From Onthophagus taurus (taxonomy: Eukaryota; Arthropoda; Insecta; Coleoptera; Scarabaeidae): a stretch of 64,000 bases of DNA. The DNA is taken from the NCBI RefSeq assembly GCF_036711975.1, contig NC_091966.1:39997501-40061500 (forward strand), given 5' to 3'. A program made the translations under genes and the position numbers. Position 1 is the stretch's first letter, and every line of letters starts with the position of its first letter. The notes beneath the pieces were generated by a model, which was not told where the DNA came from, did not search any database, and worked only from the letters and a program-made list of their open reading frames with translations. Below are positions 60,471 to 64,000 of the stretch, piece after piece.

Positions 60471-60720
60471 TGGGCCCCCGAAGTTAAAAGAAAAATTTAT
60501 TGATGAGTTTTATCACCTGTCGATAAAAAATACTCCTATTTCATTGAGAAAGTCTGTCAAAAACCTCGGGCTGATCATGAATGAGGCGTTAAGCTTTAGG
60601 GAACATACTAACCAGTTGCATTTTTGAATATATACTGTAACTATGAAATTGTATGGAATCCAAAAGTTGAATAATCTGGCACGAAGACTGCATTATGTAC
60701 AAGCCATACTAAAATACATG
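60471..60720 (+). pseudogene. LINE reverse transcriptase, 3' fragment
   Basis: KEKFIDEFYHLSIKNTPISLR then SVKNLGLIMNEALSFREHTN is the post-RT segment (I/L-x-x-S-V-K-N-L-G-L...L-S-F-x-x-H) of the same LINE type as 58840-59183, in the same orientation. The YADD catalytic block is missing between the two parts. Confidence 0.75.
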
Positions 60721-61082
60721 GAATAGCCAAATCTTTCTAAGAATGATCAATAATATCAAACATTTTCATTGCGTTTACGTCAATAATGTTATTTATAAAC
60801 ATTTAGAATACTTTGATTTTCTAGATCACTATTTAGCTTTAAAAATAACTGTTAAATTGAGGTGTTACATGAAATAGTTCAAAAATTACAAATGATTGTT
60901 ACTTTCAGGTTTAAAAGAATTCAATTTTATTGTAGATACAACACAAACATTATTTTTCAAGGTATATTTAGTTATTGCATTTAATTAAGAAACTTTTAAT
61001 CGTTTTAGAGTCATAAACCTAAAAAAGTATTAAATTTAATTAATAATTTGTTTCAAATATCTAAAAAAAAACATCATAACAA

Positions 61083-61992
61083 TTACGGTAATTGACACCC
61101 AATATAAGCTTTATTTTCGATAGCATATGAAATTACTTCTCTCCAAGACACATCTTGCATCAATAAATGTGGATTTCCAATAATTACCAACAACGCTTTA
61201 GCTCGAGTTAAAGCAACGTTCATTCTTTTAGCTTGACCAACGAATCCAATATGATGTTTCACATCGGTACTTATCATATCTTGATTAGAACGAACCGTCG
61301 ATAAAATTATAATCGGAAATTCTTGTCCTTGAAATTCCTCAACCGTCCCAATTTTAGGAACATCAAAATCGGCTTGTATTAAAACGCTTCTTATTTCTTT
61401 CACTTGCTTAATATAGGGGGTAATAACTCCAATATCTGTGTAAGGAACGTTACAGCTATACAACTGATTGATGTAAAAGAAAACTTGGCTAACTTCATCC
61501 GGATTATACCACGACGGACAATCATTCATTTGAAGATTTATTCCGTTTACCCCATGAAATATAAAAGGGAATAAATCGGTTTTGATTGATTTTGGTAAAA
61601 TCGGTTTTAATTTGTTTAATAATTCAATTTGGGGACTATTTGTTGTATTTATCTGCAATAAATAAAAAAAATTTGAAATTTGACGTTTCTAAGATGACAT
61701 AAATGTCAAAATGAGAATTCTAACCTAAAAAAAATTTGAATCATACTTACAGTTGGTATCAATTCTGAATGATAAAATAATTTATTAGGAACGTTTAAAA
61801 TTCCGGGAAGTGATCGGTAATTATTTAACAATTTCGTGACGAAACGTTGATCATAACCACCAGTTTCCGGAAAACCGATTGTGTCTCGAATGTAAGGAAA
61901 GCGACTGATTAATCGATCCAAATACGAATCATCTAAACCGAATTCTTTTGAAATATCCGAATTCGTTTGTGGGCCTAATTGTTGTGGATCCC
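61083..61992 (-). CDS. MOV10/Armitage-family RNA helicase, C-terminal exons (partial)
   Basis: SF1 RNA helicases of this family act in small-RNA silencing (piRNA/siRNA) and retroelement control. Two exons are visible: 61992-61751 and 61652-61083 (stop), 270 residues in phase. Motifs in order: GDPQQLGP (motif III), LLNNYRSLPGILNVPN (motif IV), GVITPYIKQVKEIR, GTVEEFQGQEFPIIILSTVRS (motif V), GQAKRMNVALTRAKALLVIIG (motif VI) and the C-terminal YIGCQLP, which resembles the YTGCPFP end of human MOV10. The intron between them has donor ACT|GTAAGT. The exon beginning at 61992 has acceptor TTAATGTAG; earlier exons (Walker A, DEAG) lie beyond the right edge. MOV10 versus MOV10L1/Armi cannot be settled from this part. 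Confidence 0.9.
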
Positions 61993-62059
61993 CTACATTA
62001 AAACGAAATTATAATTATTTTTTTTAATTAACCCTTAGAGTAAAGAAATGCATTAAAAT

Positions 62060-62578
62060 CTATTCCAAGTTATGTTAGATTTGATGATCCAAATTTAGAG
62101 TTTTACGGATGTTTAAGTTTCTTGACTCCGATGTGGAATTATCTGATTAAGATGAAAAAAATTGTGTTCTAAACGAACATAATACCGATTCCGCTCAATC
62201 TACTGACGAAGAACCGGATAATGTAGCAATTAGTGAACAAGGTGTTGCACAAAAGTATTTCTACAGAAGAAAGAGATTCAAATGGTCAGCAACTCCACCT
62301 GCTAGAAATGTAAGAACACCGCACCATAATATTGTAAAAATACCAATCGTAAAATCCAAAGTAACAAAAGTCGAGCCAATTGCTGGTTGGAATTGTATAT
62401 TTGATGATGAGATGTTGCAACAAGTTACTCGCTTGAATGAATCAGAGCTAAATATTCTGATGCTTCAAGAACAGAACTGAAACAATGAACTGGTGAAGAA
62501 GTAAAGTGTTTCATTGGTTTGCTTATATATACAGCTATTTTGAAATCAAATCACGAGGATACTTTATTATATATACTT
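62060..62578 (+). pseudogene. piggyBac transposase, N-terminal fragment
   Basis: Peptide with KRFKWSATPPARNVRTPHHNI, then IFDDEMLQQVTRLNES, then FIGLLIYTAILKSNHEDTLL. This is the N-terminal part of PGBD4-like piggyBac transposases (KWS-x-x-PP-x-R-N-V-R-T-P; FFDDEM; FIGLLYLAG). Frameshifts are present. It ends where a foldback is inserted at 62579. It lies in the helicase gene intron, opposite strand. Confidence 0.75.
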
Positions 62579-63112
62579 TATTGTTTTAGAATAAAGCTGA
62601 AATAAACTTTTTTTAGTGTCGTTAAAAAAATTAAATTTACAGTTCTCTGTAAATTATAACTAAAAATTAAAAAAACATATTTCTGATATTTGAATCAAAT
62701 ACATTTGTTGAACTATTTAATTTATATTTGTTTTACACAAAAGTTGGAATAGATTGCATTATTTCACATTTTTTATTAATATTTAATATTATTATTAAAT
62801 GACTTAATAAATTATTGATAGATGGCGCTTATATTTTTTTTAAATTCAAATAAACATAGCAACATTTGTTTGTATTCAAAAATTTTCTGAAGTGTCAAAT
62901 TAAAAATCCTGTTTTTTAAGATGGATTACGAAAATTACCAAAAGATTAACATCTTAGAATGTTACACATTAGAAAATAAAGTAACTTTTATATAAATTTT
63001 TAGTAGAATAATTTTTAGTTATAATACCGTAATTTACAGGAAACTGTAAATTTAATTTCTTTGACGACACTAAAAAAAAGTTTATTTTTAGCTTTATTCT
63101 AAAACAATAAGA
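62579..63112. mobile_element. Foldback element, ~85-bp inverted arms
   Basis: ATTGTTTTAGAATAAAGCT at the left and AGCTTTATTCTAAAACAAT at the right are inverted. Inversion continues inward through TTTTTTTAGTGTCG and AAATTTACAG. The centre is AT-rich with TAGATGGCGCTT at 62820. No coding capacity. Confidence 0.8.
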
Positions 63113-63534
63113 AATAGACCTATATAACCCCATATTTTTGTAATCAGAAAAAAATAACGAATTTAATAAGCGAATAATCACTGGATGTTTCCATTTAAAA
63201 AAACGAAAATTGCCATAATATCTAGAAATCTAAAACCGAAAAATTTTTTTTGGCTACGTCATCAAATTCTCTGTAAAAAAAGTGTCCATATAAGACATAT
63301 ATATATTAGTTATAATACTCCACCTATAATAATAACCAAGTAATTGCACTTGCTGGTTTTACGATATTTTCAATTTTGGCCTCTAGGAGAAAAACAAAAG
63401 ACGATAGCGCTTTGAGGTTTTCGGCATTAGCAGTTTCTCGAAAAACGAGATCATGACATGTAAGCTACTTTTTTTCTAACTCTTATAGTTTCGGAGATAG
63501 CCTATTTGAACATCGAATTTGAAACACCCTGTAA

Positions 63535-63790
63535 GGCATGTACAGGCTGTTTACAAAGCCGGCAAAGTACGGGTTGAAATTACAGTGCCTTGCAGATGCC
63601 AGTTACATATACAATACATATTTATATTGTGGAAAGGGTACTGACAGCTTAGGATTATCTCAAGAAGAGAAGAAATTTGGCATAACCACACAAGCTGTCG
63701 TACAAATTTATATTGTGGAAAGGGCACTGACAGCTTAGGATTATCTCAAGAAGAGAAGAAATTTGGCATAACCACACGAGCTGTCATTAA
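63535..63790 (+). pseudogene. piggyBac transposase, catalytic-domain fragment with 86-bp duplication
   Basis: It encodes KPAKYGLKLQCLADA and YIYNTYLYCGKGTDS, then LGLSQEEKKFGITTQAV, typical of the second catalytic Asp region of piggyBac transposases. The segment from 63621 is repeated from 63707 with two or three changes, shifting the frame. It is cut at TTAA 63787-63790. Confidence 0.8.
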
Positions 63791-63850
63791 CCCTTTAGCG
63801 ACCAGCAATCTATTTATAGATCAATATAAAAACCTCTTGGGAAAAAGAAA
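63787..63850. mobile_element. End of a second piggyBac-type element at a TTAA
   Basis: TTAACCCTTTAGCGACC resembles a piggyBac-type left terminus (TTAA + CCCTTT...), like TTAACCCTTTGTGTCC at 1383. It abruptly interrupts the transposase reading. The opposite end is not in the window. Confidence 0.5.
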
Positions 63851-63864
63851 TGACACCTCTAAAC

Positions 63865-64000
63865 CCTTCACTCCCACCATTAATAATAATAATAACTTTA
63901 TTAGTGCTCTATGCCCAAGGGTTACACACGTCATTTTAAACAGAATATACAACAAAATACAGACGCAGGAGCCGAGAAGAAAATACAATAAAAATACATT
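63865..64000 (-). mobile_element. 3' end of a non-LTR retrotransposon (TAA-type tail), partial
   Basis: On the minus strand the sequence reads GAGCACTAATAAAG followed by a (TTA)n run at 63880-63895, as in 3' tails of I/CR1-type LINEs with trinucleotide repeats. The body extends beyond the window edge. Confidence 0.5.

Overview
The window is AT-rich metazoan nuclear DNA. It has short spliceosomal introns, several conserved animal genes, a nuclear tRNA gene and dense, decayed transposons. Gene sequences and repeat types suggest an insect, possibly a beetle; the order is an inference from gene flavour and is not proven. No bacterial operons, CRISPR arrays or intact viruses were seen.

Layout. 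1-26.6 kb is almost gene-free and repeat-dominated. It holds a piggyBac relic (1.4-3.6 kb), a dispersed satellite built from dyads around CTAGTTCTAG and GGGTTTAGCC (largest array 12.1-13.4 kb), a 1.94-kb tandem duplication carrying a foldback transposon beside a Tc1-type element (7.8-11.6 kb), a Jockey-like LINE split by a second DNA transposon (16.8-18.1 kb), a Mutator-like relic, and a foldback whose two arms each carry a hammerhead-ribozyme-like motif (19.5-19.8 kb). One GC-rich orphan coding exon (21.5 kb, minus) and one possible terminal exon (24.8 kb, plus) may belong to genes with large introns.

26.7-57.3 kb is the gene-bearing part. TAF11 (TFIID subunit, plus) is followed by a small secreted single-EGF protein (four exons, plus, with a 3.9-kb last intron). 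These converge on Unr/CSDE1 (cold-shock-domain RNA-binding protein, minus, six coding exons over 12.9 kb, introns packed with nested transposons). Unr is divergent from ataxin-3 (Josephin deubiquitinase, plus), which needs a GC-AG intron. A four-unit tandem array follows the ataxin-3 stop codon. Alanine aminotransferase (minus, six exons, 4.1-kb first intron) converges on ataxin-3.

57.3-64 kb contains tRNA-Ser(GCT), a LINE whose RT region is interrupted by a 360-bp-period tandem array, the last two exons of a MOV10/Armitage-family RNA helicase (minus, running off the right edge), and another piggyBac relic with a foldback insertion and an internal 86-bp duplication.

The genes do not form a pathway; they are ordinary neighbouring housekeeping genes. 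All splice structures were built by eye from reading frame, GT/GC-AG boundaries and remembered family conservation, without transcript or database support. The least ordinary observations are the ribozyme-like foldback, the foldback with tRNA-like Pol III boxes nested in an Unr intron, the dyad satellite, and the GC-AG intron.
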